Origin: Paenibacillus mendelii
Lineage (GTDB): Bacteria > Bacillota > Bacilli > Paenibacillales > Paenibacillaceae
DNA length: 64,000 bases
Direction: 5' to 3'
Assembly: GCF_024498075.1 (NCBI RefSeq)
Contig: NZ_JANHOF010000001.1
Location: 1,116,001 to 1,180,000, forward strand
Under the pieces are notes generated by a model, which was not told the origin of the DNA, searched no databases, and saw only the letters and a list, made by a program, of their open reading frames with translations. Each line of letters starts with the position of its first letter. The first letter of the stretch is position 1. This document shows, one piece after another, positions 16,542 through 24,767 of this stretch. The position numbers and the translations under genes are program-made.

Positions 16542-17268
16542 CGGCCTCACCCTTTCCGCCGCCCGCAGGATGGCCATCTCCGGCGGCAGCCGGACCGATC
16601 CCCGCGCCAGACTGTGGAGAGGCCGCCTTAGGACGGCCCGTCCTCACCCTCGGACTGTCCCCTTTGCCGCCGTAGTCCTTCCAAGCAGGCGGTCCTGACC
16701 GGAACCGGTACCAGCGATCCGCCAAAATAGCCGCCGCCGTCGCCACTAACGTCGCTGCCAGCGTCGTCCCTACGATTTCCGCAGGATGCGCGGAGCTGTA
16801 GGTCATCCGTATGGCAATGAGCGTTGTCGGGACGAGGGTGATGCTGGAAGTATTAAGCGCAAGCAGTGTGCACATGGCGGGCGTCGCCGTCGATTTATCG
16901 GGGTTGAGCTTCTGGAGCTCCTGCATCGCTTTGATGCCCATCGGCGTCGCCGCATTGCCCAGCCCCAGTATATTCGCGCTCATGTTGCTCATTATATAGC
17001 CCAGCGCAGGGTGCCCCTTGGGCACATCCGGAAACAGAAAGCGAACGATCGGCTGAATCGCGGCCGCCAGCTTGCGCAGAAGCCCCCCGTCTTCGGCGAT
17101 TCGCATTAATCCCAGCCAGAAGACCATCACGCTAATCAACCCAAGACTGACTGTGACACCGCTCTTCGCCCCTTCGAAGGCCGCTTCGGTGAGCGCCTCC
17201 ATCCTTCCGGTCAGTGCAGCTGCAACGAAGCTAGCTACGATAAAGAACAACCAGATCCAGTTTACCAT
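16534..17268 (-). CDS. spmA: Spore maturation protein SpmA
   Basis: Nucleoside-recognition (Gate) family membrane protein acting with SpmB in spore core dehydration. The start is MVNWIWLFFIVASFVAAALT, and conserved segments include NILGLGNAATPMGIKAM and LNTSSITLVPTTLIA. The ATG overlaps the dacB stop by one base. The protein has 244 residues and ends in a Gly/Pro/Ala-rich hydrophilic tail of about 50 residues that is longer than usual. It is co-transcribed with dacB and spmB. Confidence 0.9.
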   Translation of the reverse strand: MVNWIWLFFIVASFVAAALTGRMEALTEAAFEGAKSGVTVSLGLISVMVFWLGLMRIAEDGGLLRKLAAAIQPIVRFLFPDVPKGHPALGYIMSNMSANILGLGNAATPMGIKAMQELQKLNPDKSTATPAMCTLLALNTSSITLVPTTLIAIRMTYSSAHPAEIVGTTLAATLVATAAAILADRWYRFRSGPPAWKDYGGKGDSPRVRTGRPKAASPQSGAGIGPAAAGDGHPAGGGKGEAVV

Positions 17269-18473
17269 CACCCCGCCCCCATCCCACCGAATAATACCGA
17301 CAACACCTGCTTTAGCGCACCGCCAAACGATCTTGCCCATGGCTTTACAGGCTCCGATTGAGCCGATGCCGTCCATATCGCCGTCTGACGGTCTGGCAGC
17401 GACATTCTAGCCCCAGCGGGCTCGTACACCATAGTAGAGCCTATTTTGTTATCGCCAATGTACCATTCGAGCGTTCCGCGCTCTCCCAGCGCATAGTAGG
17501 TTGAGTTGGGATCAAGCAGAACAAGCTTGGTCTTCAGTTCCTCCATCTCGCCAGCCGCGAAAGGAAAGCGTACTGTCCGCCCTACGGCGAGCGCATAGCC
17601 GTCTACAGGCTGACCCTTATAAGCGATTTCCGTAAGCGGATAATTGGCGAAGCCCCAGTCGAGCAGCTTAGAATGATCCACCCAATCGTTGCTGTCGTTA
17701 ATCGTCACGGCAGCCAGCTGTTGGCCGTTTCGGGTCGCTGAACTAACGAGGCAGCGCAGCGACAGCTTGGTATACCCCGTCTTGACCCCATCCGCTCCAT
17801 CATACATATGAAGCATCTTATTCTTGTTGGTCCACTTGTAATCCCACTCGTCATTCGGATTCGGAGCCGTCTTGACCGGTGTTTTCACAATGGCCTTGAA
17901 CGTCGGATTGTGCATGGCATATGCCGTCAGCTTCGCCAGATCATTAGCAGATGAGTAATGGCCTTCTTGATCGAGCCCATGCGGATTCATAAATTGGCTG
18001 TTCGTCAAGCCCAGCATGCGCGCCTTTTCGTTCATCAAATGAACGAAGCCCTCCTCCGATCCGCCGACATGCTCAGCTATAGCCGTTGCGGCATCATTGC
18101 CGGAACGAAGCATCAGGCCGTACAGCATATTCTGAAGGCTCATCTCCTCGCCCAGCTTCAGGTAGATGGAGGACCCTTCTTTGGCAAAAGCGCGCTTACT
18201 TGTCTTCACCTTGTCAGACAGCTTGCCATGTTCGATTGCAACAATCGCCGTCATTATTTTGGTTAAACTGGCAATTCGCATAGGGGTGTCTCCATCTTTG
18301 CTGTACAGTAGACGGCCGGATTCCACATCAATCAGCGCAGCTGCTTTGGCATGGGTGCCGATCGGCGCCGGAGCTCCTCTAGACTCTGCCGCGGCCTCTG
18401 ACGGAACAGCCGAGACAGACCATCCGATGATAAGCGCTCCTAGGAGCCGCATCCATTTACGATCGAGCCTCAT
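17268..18473 (-). CDS. dacB: Sporulation D-alanyl-D-alanine carboxypeptidase DacB
   Basis: Exported penicillin-binding protein (PBP5*) that trims D-Ala from spore peptidoglycan and so limits cortex cross-linking. A signal peptide covers about residues 1-28. The S11 peptidase motifs are SLTK (Ser69, Lys72), SGN near residue 133 and KTG in DGVKTGYT. Length is 401 residues. GAGGAGGAA precedes the ATG. The order dacB-spmA-spmB with overlapping starts matches B. subtilis and identifies it against other carboxypeptidases. Confidence 0.92.
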   Translation of the reverse strand: MRLDRKWMRLLGALIIGWSVSAVPSEAAAESRGAPAPIGTHAKAAALIDVESGRLLYSKDGDTPMRIASLTKIMTAIVAIEHGKLSDKVKTSKRAFAKEGSSIYLKLGEEMSLQNMLYGLMLRSGNDAATAIAEHVGGSEEGFVHLMNEKARMLGLTNSQFMNPHGLDQEGHYSSANDLAKLTAYAMHNPTFKAIVKTPVKTAPNPNDEWDYKWTNKNKMLHMYDGADGVKTGYTKLSLRCLVSSATRNGQQLAAVTINDSNDWVDHSKLLDWGFANYPLTEIAYKGQPVDGYALAVGRTVRFPFAAGEMEELKTKLVLLDPNSTYYALGERGTLEWYIGDNKIGSTMVYEPAGARMSLPDRQTAIWTASAQSEPVKPWARSFGGALKQVLSVLFGGMGAG

Positions 18474-18577
18474 ACGTACGTTTCCTCCTCGTAATCAGGG
18501 CGCAAGAATGGCCCGGGTCTTGTACATTATATGAACGGAGCCCAAGGATATGTCCGAGCCCTGTCATGAGGGCATGC

Positions 18578-18613
18578 AAAAAAAAAGAAAACCGCCCTCT
18601 ACGGACAGTTTTC
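18578..18613 (-). terminator. Terminator downstream of the ytfJ remnant
   Basis: AAAACTGTCC and GGGCGGTTTT pair around GTAGA and are followed on the minus strand by a run of nine T residues. It would have ended native ytfJ transcription. Confidence 0.75.
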
Positions 18614-18673
18614 CCACTTGCTTTGTCGGTTATCATAAATCGAATCAAGTATAGCGATATGCCTCTGGTTTGG

Positions 18674-18962
18674 TTAAATCAGGTGGCCTTCCGGTGTTTC
18701 GATGAGTACGCCCGACTCGTCGCTGGCCCGTCCACCATTCTTGAACAGCTCTTGAATACTTGAGGGGCCGAATCGATAACGCACTCCATCAGATGTGTTT
18801 GATTATCGAGCGGTACGACACGGACACCATGGGTGCCTACAACCAGGAAAGCGATTGGCGTGATGGAAACGCCGCCCCCGCTGCCGCCGCCGAACGGAAG
18901 GGCTACAAACCCGAACCCAACCTTCGAAATCGGCATAATGACGCTGCCGTCTGGCGTTTGTA
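18674..18962 (-). pseudogene. ytfJ: 3' fragment of the native ytfJ
   Basis: This fragment matches the middle and end of YtfJ: QTPDGSVIMPISKV, then LPFGGGSGGGVSITPIAFLV and LDNQTHLM. Relative to the intact copy at 19112-19552 it lacks about 23 residues between GFGFVA and LPFGGG. One base is missing after PQV, so the natural ending (ETPEGHLI then TAA at 18674) is out of frame. Base composition matches the neighbouring genes, unlike the intact copy. Its 5' half is at 19651-19755, separated by a 704-bp insertion. Confidence 0.8.
18947..18962. repeat. Direct repeat, left copy, at the ytfJ insertion
   Basis: CCGTCTGGCGTTTGTA here is identical over 16 bases to 19651-19666. The two copies bound the 704-bp inserted unit and lie in the coding sequence of native ytfJ (residues QTPDG). 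Confidence 0.9.
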
Positions 18963-19072
18963 AACGAAACAACTTTCTGTGTATTCCATTAACTTATATG
19001 AATCAGAAGTATAGTAACTACTAAATGACGATCACCTCATAACATATAATTATAACGATCAATTGCAAATGA

Positions 19073-19097
19073 AAAGACTGCCATTAAAGGCAGCCTT
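19073..19097 (-). terminator. Terminator of the inserted ytfJ
   Basis: AAGGCTGCC and GGCAGTCTT pair around TTTAAT and are followed by TTCATTTG on the minus strand. Confidence 0.65.
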
Positions 19098-19111
19098 ATA
19101 GATGAGTAATA

Positions 19112-19552
19112 CTAAATCAAATGATCTTGACTGTGTATTTCTACATCTATCTTATCTTTTGGTTTAAATGCATCCTGAACCATGTTCATAACTTGAGGAA
19201 TATGATCAATCACTCTATCCATCAAATGAGTTTGATTATCCAGTGGTACAATCCGTACTCCGCTGGTACCTACAACTAAGAATGCAATTGGGTTTATTGT
19301 GACTCCACCACCACTACCTCCACCGAAAGGAAGTTCAACAGATGCGTTATTTGCATCAGACTTTTGATGAGTTCCAGATGTAGTAAAATCACTTCCTCCT
19401 GCAGCAAATCCAAAGGAGACCTTTGAGATTGACATTATTACATCTCCATTTGGAGTCTGCACAGGATCACCAATTATCGTGCTAACATCAATCATCTTTT
19501 TAAGGTTCTCCATTGATGTTTGCATTAATCCTTGAATCGGGTGTTCATTCAT
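19112..19552 (-). CDS. ytfJ: Sporulation protein YtfJ, intact AT-rich copy
   Basis: Complete 146-residue GerW/YtfJ-family protein, a forespore-associated protein in Bacillus. It reads MNEHPIQGLMQTSMENLKKM, then SISKVSFGFAAGGSDF, the glycine-rich LPFGGGSGGGVTINPIAFLV block and VPLDNQTHLMDRVID. AAAGGGAATGA stands before the ATG with GGAGGG further upstream. Codon and base composition are clearly AT-richer than the rest of the window, and the gene lies inside a 704-bp insertion in the native ytfJ pseudogene. It was therefore probably acquired by transfer and may now supply YtfJ function. Confidence 0.9.
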   Translation of the reverse strand: MNEHPIQGLMQTSMENLKKMIDVSTIIGDPVQTPNGDVIMSISKVSFGFAAGGSDFTTSGTHQKSDANNASVELPFGGGSGGGVTINPIAFLVVGTSGVRIVPLDNQTHLMDRVIDHIPQVMNMVQDAFKPKDKIDVEIHSQDHLI

Positions 19553-19650
19553 TCCCTTTCCCTCCTGTACAATGTTGTTTTATATTGAATCAGTGATACA
19601 TCAAGGGGTTTAGCGCAGTTTTCTTTTTGTGTCGTTTACTAACACTTCAT

Positions 19651-19666
19651 CCGTCTGGCGTTTGTA
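19651..19666. repeat. Direct repeat, right copy, at the ytfJ insertion
   Basis: Identical to 18947-18962 over 16 bases. Precise recombination between the copies would remove 704 bp and rejoin ytfJ in frame across QTPDG. Confidence 0.9.
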
Positions 19667-19755
19667 CCGGATCGCCTACGATGGTGTTCACATCAACCAT
19701 GCCCTTGATGTTTTCCATCGCGGTTTGCATTAGACCTTATCGGATGATCTGTCAT
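19651..19755 (-). pseudogene. ytfJ: 5' fragment of the native ytfJ
   Basis: GGGAGGAATAAACA precedes an ATG at 19755 that begins MTDHPI. Two bases appear to be missing directly after this (ATAAGG in place of an ATA-CAA-GGT-like reading). In the next frame the sequence continues GLMQTAMENIKGMVDVNTIV and GDPVQTPDG, a clear YtfJ start, and then runs into the insertion. It lies directly behind ytfI, the normal place for ytfJ. Confidence 0.8.
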
Positions 19756-19911
19756 TGTTTATTCCTCCCGAAAAGTGTTGTGAAGCGACTCCACATTACA
19801 CAGTCATCACAGCAAACTTACCTCGTAAGCGCTCAGTCGCGATATAGATAAGGACTTACCTACGCTTTCTGTATTGTGCACACAAGGAGGTGCGAATATG
19901 TATCGAGGATA

Positions 19912-20625
19912 CTATGCTGTTTTTGATCCCAGCAAAATCCGCTGCCAAAGCAGCAAGTCGCGTCCAAGGCCTTTTAAATTGGAAGCGCGGCGCATGAGAA
20001 TAAATCCGGCCAATATCGCATAACCAAGCCTGATCTTCGCCTTTAGCTGCCACTCCGACATAAAGTACGTCTGCTGGTACACCGGTTGAACCGACTGCTG
20101 AGGATTTGTCTGCAGACGCACTAATTGCGACAGAACCCCGATAGCGGTTGTCTTGATGGACCAGGCCATGCCTGTCAGCATGGCCGTCCACATGGCATCT
20201 CCGGTACCGACTGCCGTGTGCCAGCTCCACTCTGTCAGCCGCACATGACCAAGTGTCACTCTGACCCACCCAAGCAATCCCTCTGTTTCCTTGAGCAGCT
20301 TGTTGGTTTGTTGGAACGACTTAAGGATCTTATCCTTATCTACATTTTTCATGGAGGTATCACGAGAGCTGTCATCAATGTTTTCTGCTGTTTTTTCATG
20401 CTTCATTTCTATTCCAAAGCCTTTCATTCGAATGGCGGGCAGTTCCCAATGGTAGTTAATAATACCAAGCAAACCGCGCACACGAAGCTCAGCATGATCG
20501 TCGTCCCCGATTCGTTTCACATGAGCACTAATGACCAGTGAAGACAGAAGTGCCGTGAGAACGAGCAAAAAAAAGAGACCTGCCCCGATCAACCACCCGT
20601 ACGGATAACCAAGCATGGGCCTCAT
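19912..20625 (-). CDS. ytfI: DUF2953 protein YtfI
   Basis: Membrane-associated sporulation-linked protein of 237 residues containing DUF2953. A membrane helix is at about residues 9-33 (WLIGAGLFFLLVLTALLSSL), followed by a beta-rich portion, a charged linker and a second hydrophobic part, with a conserved tail including MSEWQLKAKIRLGYAIL. It sits just upstream of ytfJ as in B. subtilis. An internal ATG (residue 4) is an alternative start because GGGGGAATGAGG precedes both. Biochemical role is unknown. Confidence 0.8.
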   Translation of the reverse strand: MRPMLGYPYGWLIGAGLFFLLVLTALLSSLVISAHVKRIGDDDHAELRVRGLLGIINYHWELPAIRMKGFGIEMKHEKTAENIDDSSRDTSMKNVDKDKILKSFQQTNKLLKETEGLLGWVRVTLGHVRLTEWSWHTAVGTGDAMWTAMLTGMAWSIKTTAIGVLSQLVRLQTNPQQSVQPVYQQTYFMSEWQLKAKIRLGYAILAGFILMRRASNLKGLGRDLLLWQRILLGSKTA

Positions 20626-20697
20626 TCCCCCAATTCCCTGTTTATGGACGGATATAGTATGACCTTAGGTACAAATCTCATTCATGCAGATATGCTG

Positions 20698-21366
20698 TCA
20701 GCTTTCGTTTACCCGCATCTCATCAGCTGCAAATTCATCATCAGCGCCCGGTTCGGTGCCCGGCTCATCTTCCGGCATTTCGTCAATCGTGATTTGACGG
20801 CTCTCCAGCTTCTCGAACAGCAGCTGCGTCTGTTCATCGAGCGAATCGTCATCCACCGCCGTCGGCTCCGGCAGCGCGTCCAATCCCGCAAGACCAAAGT
20901 AATCGAGGAACGACTTCGTCGTGCCATATAAGATCGGCCTGCCGATCGCTTCCGCTCGGCCCACCTCTTCTATCAAGTCTTTGATTACGAGTGAATGGAT
21001 GGCCCGGTCACTCTTCACCCCGCGGATCTCTTCGATATCGATTCGCGTGATCGGCTGCCTGTAGGCTACGATGGATAACGTCTCAAGAGCTGCTTGCGAG
21101 AGGCTCGATCGGGTTGGTGTATAAGCCATCCGTTCGAAATACGGGGAATGCTCCGGGTTCGTCGTCAATCGGAACGCGCCTGCGACGAGCGACACCTGAA
21201 TGCCGCGTTTCTTCCGTTTCAGCTCCCGCATCAAATCCTTGGCGATATCCGCAGCGACAGCGGCATCCAGCTGCAGAATGTCGGCCAGCTGCTTGGCGTT
21301 TAAGCCTTCGTCCCCCGCCATGAACAGCAAGCCTTCAATAACTGTCTTCAACTTCGAGAATTCCAC
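20698..21366 (-). CDS. scpB: Segregation and condensation protein B
   Basis: Non-SMC subunit of the bacterial condensin. Tandem winged-helix domains are visible, with LKTVIEGLLFMAGDEGL, ALETLSIVAYRQPITR, IEEIRGVKSDRAIHSL and GRPILYGTTKSFLDYFGL. The C-terminal about 50 residues are acidic and poorly conserved. Length is 222 residues. The start overlaps scpA by 32 bases, so the two are translationally coupled. Confidence 0.93.
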   Translation of the reverse strand: MEFSKLKTVIEGLLFMAGDEGLNAKQLADILQLDAAVAADIAKDLMRELKRKKRGIQVSLVAGAFRLTTNPEHSPYFERMAYTPTRSSLSQAALETLSIVAYRQPITRIDIEEIRGVKSDRAIHSLVIKDLIEEVGRAEAIGRPILYGTTKSFLDYFGLAGLDALPEPTAVDDDSLDEQTQLLFEKLESRQITIDEMPEDEPGTEPGADDEFAADEMRVNES

Positions 21367-22117
21367 TTTCCGCCGCTTCCCCTCTCCAATGAATCACAAT
21401 ATCTTCGAACAATTGATGCTGAAAACAGCGGATATGCTTCATCTTCATTAGCTCCAGCAAAGCGAGGAACGTGACGACAACCTCATGGCGGCTCATCTCT
21501 TCGCGAATGAGCTTGGAGAAACGAACCGTCTCGAATTCGCGAAGCACCGCGACGATATCGCGTATCCGATCCTTGACCGAGATTTCATCCCTGTGTACGG
21601 TCGCTACAATATTTCGCCTCGACGCCTTGCGCATCGCTTTCTGGAAAGCCTTGATGAGATCGTCCACATGCAGCCCTTTTACCGGATTTTCCTGAATGGT
21701 GGCCATATAGGGAGTCAAATCCTCCGCTTCCTTCGTGAATACGAGGCTGCGCTCGAATTCCTTATCCCGAAGCTGCTCGGCGATCTGCTTATACTTCCGG
21801 TACTCGACCAGCTTGGCGATCAACTCGTCGCGCGGATCGAGACCATCGTCATCCCACATGTCATCATACTCGTCCTCAATGACCGGCATCTTCGGGAGCA
21901 GCTGCTTGCTCTTGATAAACAGCAAGGTGGCCGCCATGACAAGAAACTCGCTGGTCACTTCAAGCTCCAGCTCCTGCATCGCATTCAAGTAGTCCATATA
22001 CTGGTCTGTAATCTCGCTGATGGACACCTCGTGAATGTCAATCTCCGCCTTATCGATCAGGTGAAGGAGCAGGTCAAGCGGACCTTCGAACGATTCCAGT
22101 TTGTAAGTCACCGTCAT
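21335..22117 (-). CDS. scpA: Segregation and condensation protein A
   Basis: Kleisin subunit that bridges SMC heads in chromosome condensation. The N-terminal block YKLESFEGPLDLLLHLI and ISEITDQYMDYL are diagnostic, and the C-terminal winged helix contains VVTFLALLELMKM. An acidic linker (EDEYDDMWDDD) is in the middle. Length is 260 residues. AGGAGG is 7-8 bases before ATG. It overlaps scpB. Confidence 0.95.
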   Translation of the reverse strand: MTVTYKLESFEGPLDLLLHLIDKAEIDIHEVSISEITDQYMDYLNAMQELELEVTSEFLVMAATLLFIKSKQLLPKMPVIEDEYDDMWDDDGLDPRDELIAKLVEYRKYKQIAEQLRDKEFERSLVFTKEAEDLTPYMATIQENPVKGLHVDDLIKAFQKAMRKASRRNIVATVHRDEISVKDRIRDIVAVLREFETVRFSKLIREEMSRHEVVVTFLALLELMKMKHIRCFQHQLFEDIVIHWRGEAAESGILEVEDSY

Positions 22118-22168
22118 GGTGCGGTCCTCCTAAGCATTGTTTGTCATGCCCCGCCTCGGGCAAGAAGC

Positions 22169-22639
22169 CTATTCTTGAAGCGCTTTGGTCAGGTTGACCA
22201 TCTCGATTGCCGTAACCGCCGCTTCCCAGCCTTTATTGCCCGCTTTCGTCCCGGCACGTTCCACAGCCTGTTCGATCGAATCGGTTGTCAGTACCCCGAA
22301 GATCGTAGGTACGCCCGTCTTCAAATTAACGGCCGCAACGCCTTTTGCCGCTTCGCTGCAAACATAATCAAAGTGAGGCGTAGATCCGCGTATCACGGCT
22401 CCGAGTGTGATAACGGCGTCATATTTGCCGCTTTCGGCCATCTTTTGCGCGATTAGCGGAATTTCGAACGCTCCTGGAACCCATGCCACGTCAACATCAG
22501 AATCTGCGGCGCCATGACGCTTTAGAGCGTCCAAGGCTCCGCCTAGCAGCTTGCTCGAAATAAACTCATTGAAACGTCCGACTACGATACCGTAACGCTG
22601 TCCTTGCAATATTAAATGTCCTTCATATACATGCGGCAT
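22169..22639 (-). CDS. ribH: 6,7-dimethyl-8-ribityllumazine synthase
   Basis: Penultimate enzyme of riboflavin synthesis, condensing the ribityl-aminouracil with 3,4-dihydroxybutanone 4-phosphate. Family features include [12 protein letters not shown], the substrate loop [10 protein letters not shown] and [12 protein letters not shown]. Length is 156 residues and the protein normally forms a 60-subunit shell. GGAGGTAATAA precedes the ATG. It is last in the ribD-ribE-ribBA-ribH unit. Confidence 0.96.
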   Translation of the reverse strand: MPHVYEGHLILQGQRYGIVVGRFNEFISSKLLGGALDALKRHGAADSDVDVAWVPGAFEIPLIAQKMAESGKYDAVITLGAVIRGSTPHFDYVCSEAAKGVAAVNLKTGVPTIFGVLTTDSIEQAVERAGTKAGNKGWEAAVTAIEMVNLTKALQE

Positions 22640-22754
22640 ATTTATTACCTCCGTTAGTGGTTATTATAGAATATTCTGCCTCTGCGGCGGTTGTTGTTGA
22701 TCCATTCAATCGTTCAACCCGTCTCGTTACTGCCGATCTTCATTAATATCACAA

Positions 22755-24002
22755 TTAAATCTCGAATTCAAGCATATGGCCCAGCTTTGCTTTCTTTGTG
22801 TGCAGATAATTCGTATTGCTCTCGTTAGCCTCCATCTGGATCGGGACGCGCTCGACCACTTCGATGCCATATCCTTCAAGCCCGCGGATTTTACGCGGAT
22901 TGTTCGTAAGCAGCCTCATTTTGCGAACACCAAGGTCCTTTAAGATTTGAGCACCGATACCGTATTCGCGCAAATCAGGAGCGAAGCCTAATTTAATATT
23001 CGCGTCGACCGTGTCGAATCCCTGCTCCTGCAGCTCATAAGCCTTCAGCTTATTGATCAGGCCAATCCCGCGTCCTTCCTGCCTCATATACAGCAGAACC
23101 CCGCTGCCGGCTTCCTCAATTTGCTTGAGCGCCGCAGCCAGCTGCGGCCCGCAATCGCAGCGGTTGGAGTGAAATACATCACCCGTCAGACATTCGGAGT
23201 GAACACGGACGAGTACCGGCAGATCAGAATTGATTTCTCCTTTAACCAGCGCAACATGCTCCTTGTTGTCCACCTCGTTCGTATAAGCAACGGCTCGAAA
23301 CATGCCGAAATCGGTTGGCATCTTCACGTCCACCGCACGCTCGACAAGCTGTTCCTTCTCATTGCGGTAATGGATCATGTCGCGGATCGAGATCAGCTTC
23401 AGCTCATGGCGCTTTTTGAACTCGATCAAATCCGGCAAACGGGCCATGGAGCCGTCTTCTTTAATAATTTCGCAGATAACCGCAGCAGGCTTGGAGCCGC
23501 ACATCCGGGCCAGATCGATCGCTGCCTCCGTATGACCTGCACGCCGGAGCACGCCGCCTTTCTTCGCAACTAATGGAAAGATGTGTCCCGGGCGCCGGAA
23601 GTCGTCGGCCGTTGTAGTCGGATCAATCAACGCTCTCACCGTCTGCGAACGCTCGTATGCGCTAATGCCTGTCGTGGTGGAAACATGGTCTACCGAAATC
23701 GTAAACGCCGTACCGTGATAGTCCGTATTCCGGGCGACCATCTGAGGCAGATCAAGCTCCTCTGCCCTCTCCTTCGTAATCGGCACGCACACGAGACCTC
23801 TGGCTTCCGTAATCATGAAATTGATGACTTCCGGCGTTGCTTTATCGGCTAGGGCGATCAAATCGCCTTCATTCTCGCGGTCTTCGTCATCTACCACGAT
23901 AACGGGCTTGCCAAGCATAAGATCATATATCGCATCCTCGATAGCGTCAAATTCACGTGATACTTGATAATCGGAATCATCCTGTTTTCCTTGCTGGCTC
24001 AT
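22755..24002 (-). CDS. ribBA: Bifunctional DHBP synthase / GTP cyclohydrolase II
   Basis: Two-domain enzyme of 415 residues that makes both precursors of lumazine. The N-terminal RibB domain has [11 protein letters not shown] and [12 protein letters not shown]; the C-terminal RibA domain has the zinc site [17 protein letters not shown] and [21 protein letters not shown] precedes the ATG. It lies 114 bases before ribH and 36 bases after ribE, all controlled by the upstream FMN riboswitch. Confidence 0.96.
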   Translation of the reverse strand: MSQQGKQDDSDYQVSREFDAIEDAIYDLMLGKPVIVVDDEDRENEGDLIALADKATPEVINFMITEARGLVCVPITKERAEELDLPQMVARNTDYHGTAFTISVDHVSTTTGISAYERSQTVRALIDPTTTADDFRRPGHIFPLVAKKGGVLRRAGHTEAAIDLARMCGSKPAAVICEIIKEDGSMARLPDLIEFKKRHELKLISIRDMIHYRNEKEQLVERAVDVKMPTDFGMFRAVAYTNEVDNKEHVALVKGEINSDLPVLVRVHSECLTGDVFHSNRCDCGPQLAAALKQIEEAGSGVLLYMRQEGRGIGLINKLKAYELQEQGFDTVDANIKLGFAPDLREYGIGAQILKDLGVRKMRLLTNNPRKIRGLEGYGIEVVERVPIQMEANESNTNYLHTKKAKLGHMLEFEI

Positions 24003-24038
24003 GTCATTCCCTCCTTCTCGTACAACTTACTCATTTAC

Positions 24039-24734
24039 TTATAGAAAACCGTTATCCGCTAGAAATGCGGCTGTCAACCCTTTACCCGGGCCGCTGACAC
24101 CGCCTGCTTCCATAGAATCGCCGCTGCCCCGCGGACCTGAGCCTTTATAATGCAGCAGATGGTCCACGTACTTTCCAAGCAGATCGCACTCAATATTAAG
24201 ACTGCTTCCAGGCTGCTTGGACTGGAGAGCCGTCTCTCGCAGCGTGTGCGGAATGATCGAGATCGAGAAGCCCGATTCATGGCATTCCGTAACCGTTAAG
24301 CTGATTCCATCAATCGTAACCGAGCCTTGAGGAATAATATAACGCATGCAGCCTGCATCATGAGGACGAATGGCGAACACTACCGCATTGGCATCGGCCG
24401 TGCGGGACACGATGATACCCGTACCGTCGACATGGCCTTGCACGATATGACCGCCGAATCGGCCTCCGGCCTTCATGGCGCGCTCCAGATTAACACTCTC
24501 GCCGGAGCGGATATCTTTCAAGTTCGTATGCCGGAACGTCTGCGGCATCACATCAACCGTAAATGCAGAACGGTTGAATTCCGTTACAGTCAAGCAGACG
24601 CCGTTGACCGAGATGCTGTCCCCGATCATGACATCGGACAGAATGCGGGATGCCTCGAATGTCAGCATCATCGCTTCGCCCTGCTTAAAGACCCGTTTCA
24701 ACGTTCCGATTTCTTCGATTAATCCGGTGAACAA
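24039..24734 (-). CDS. ribE: Riboflavin synthase alpha subunit
   Basis: Final enzyme of the pathway, dismutating two lumazine molecules to riboflavin. Two homologous lumazine-binding repeats are seen, each with a SVNGVCLTV or TIDGISLTV motif, and the N-terminus MFTGLIEEIGT is diagnostic. The protein has 231 residues with a glycine-rich C-terminal extension. It is second in the operon. Confidence 0.95.
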   Translation of the reverse strand: MFTGLIEEIGTLKRVFKQGEAMMLTFEASRILSDVMIGDSISVNGVCLTVTEFNRSAFTVDVMPQTFRHTNLKDIRSGESVNLERAMKAGGRFGGHIVQGHVDGTGIIVSRTADANAVVFAIRPHDAGCMRYIIPQGSVTIDGISLTVTECHESGFSISIIPHTLRETALQSKQPGSSLNIECDLLGKYVDHLLHYKGSGPRGSGDSMEAGGVSGPGKGLTAAFLADNGFL

Positions 24735-24767
24735 CGATGATTCCCTCCCTTAACAGCCTGATCCATC

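Larger units (their letters stand above)
18960..19639. mobile_element. Inserted segment with near-terminal inverted repeats carrying an intact ytfJ
   Basis: The left end GTAAACGAAACAA (18960-18972) and the complement of the right end TTGTGTCGTTTAC (19627-19639) match at 12 of 13 positions. The segment is visibly AT-richer than its surroundings, holds one intact gene and its terminator, and splits native ytfJ. There is no transposase, so it is at most a non-autonomous or cargo-only unit. Eleven bases separate the right inverted repeat from the right direct repeat, which is not typical of a simple target duplication. Confidence 0.45.

Noticed and set aside
21485-22456. 323-residue plus-strand open frame
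   Set aside because: Antisense shadow of scpA and ribH; those proteins are unambiguous.
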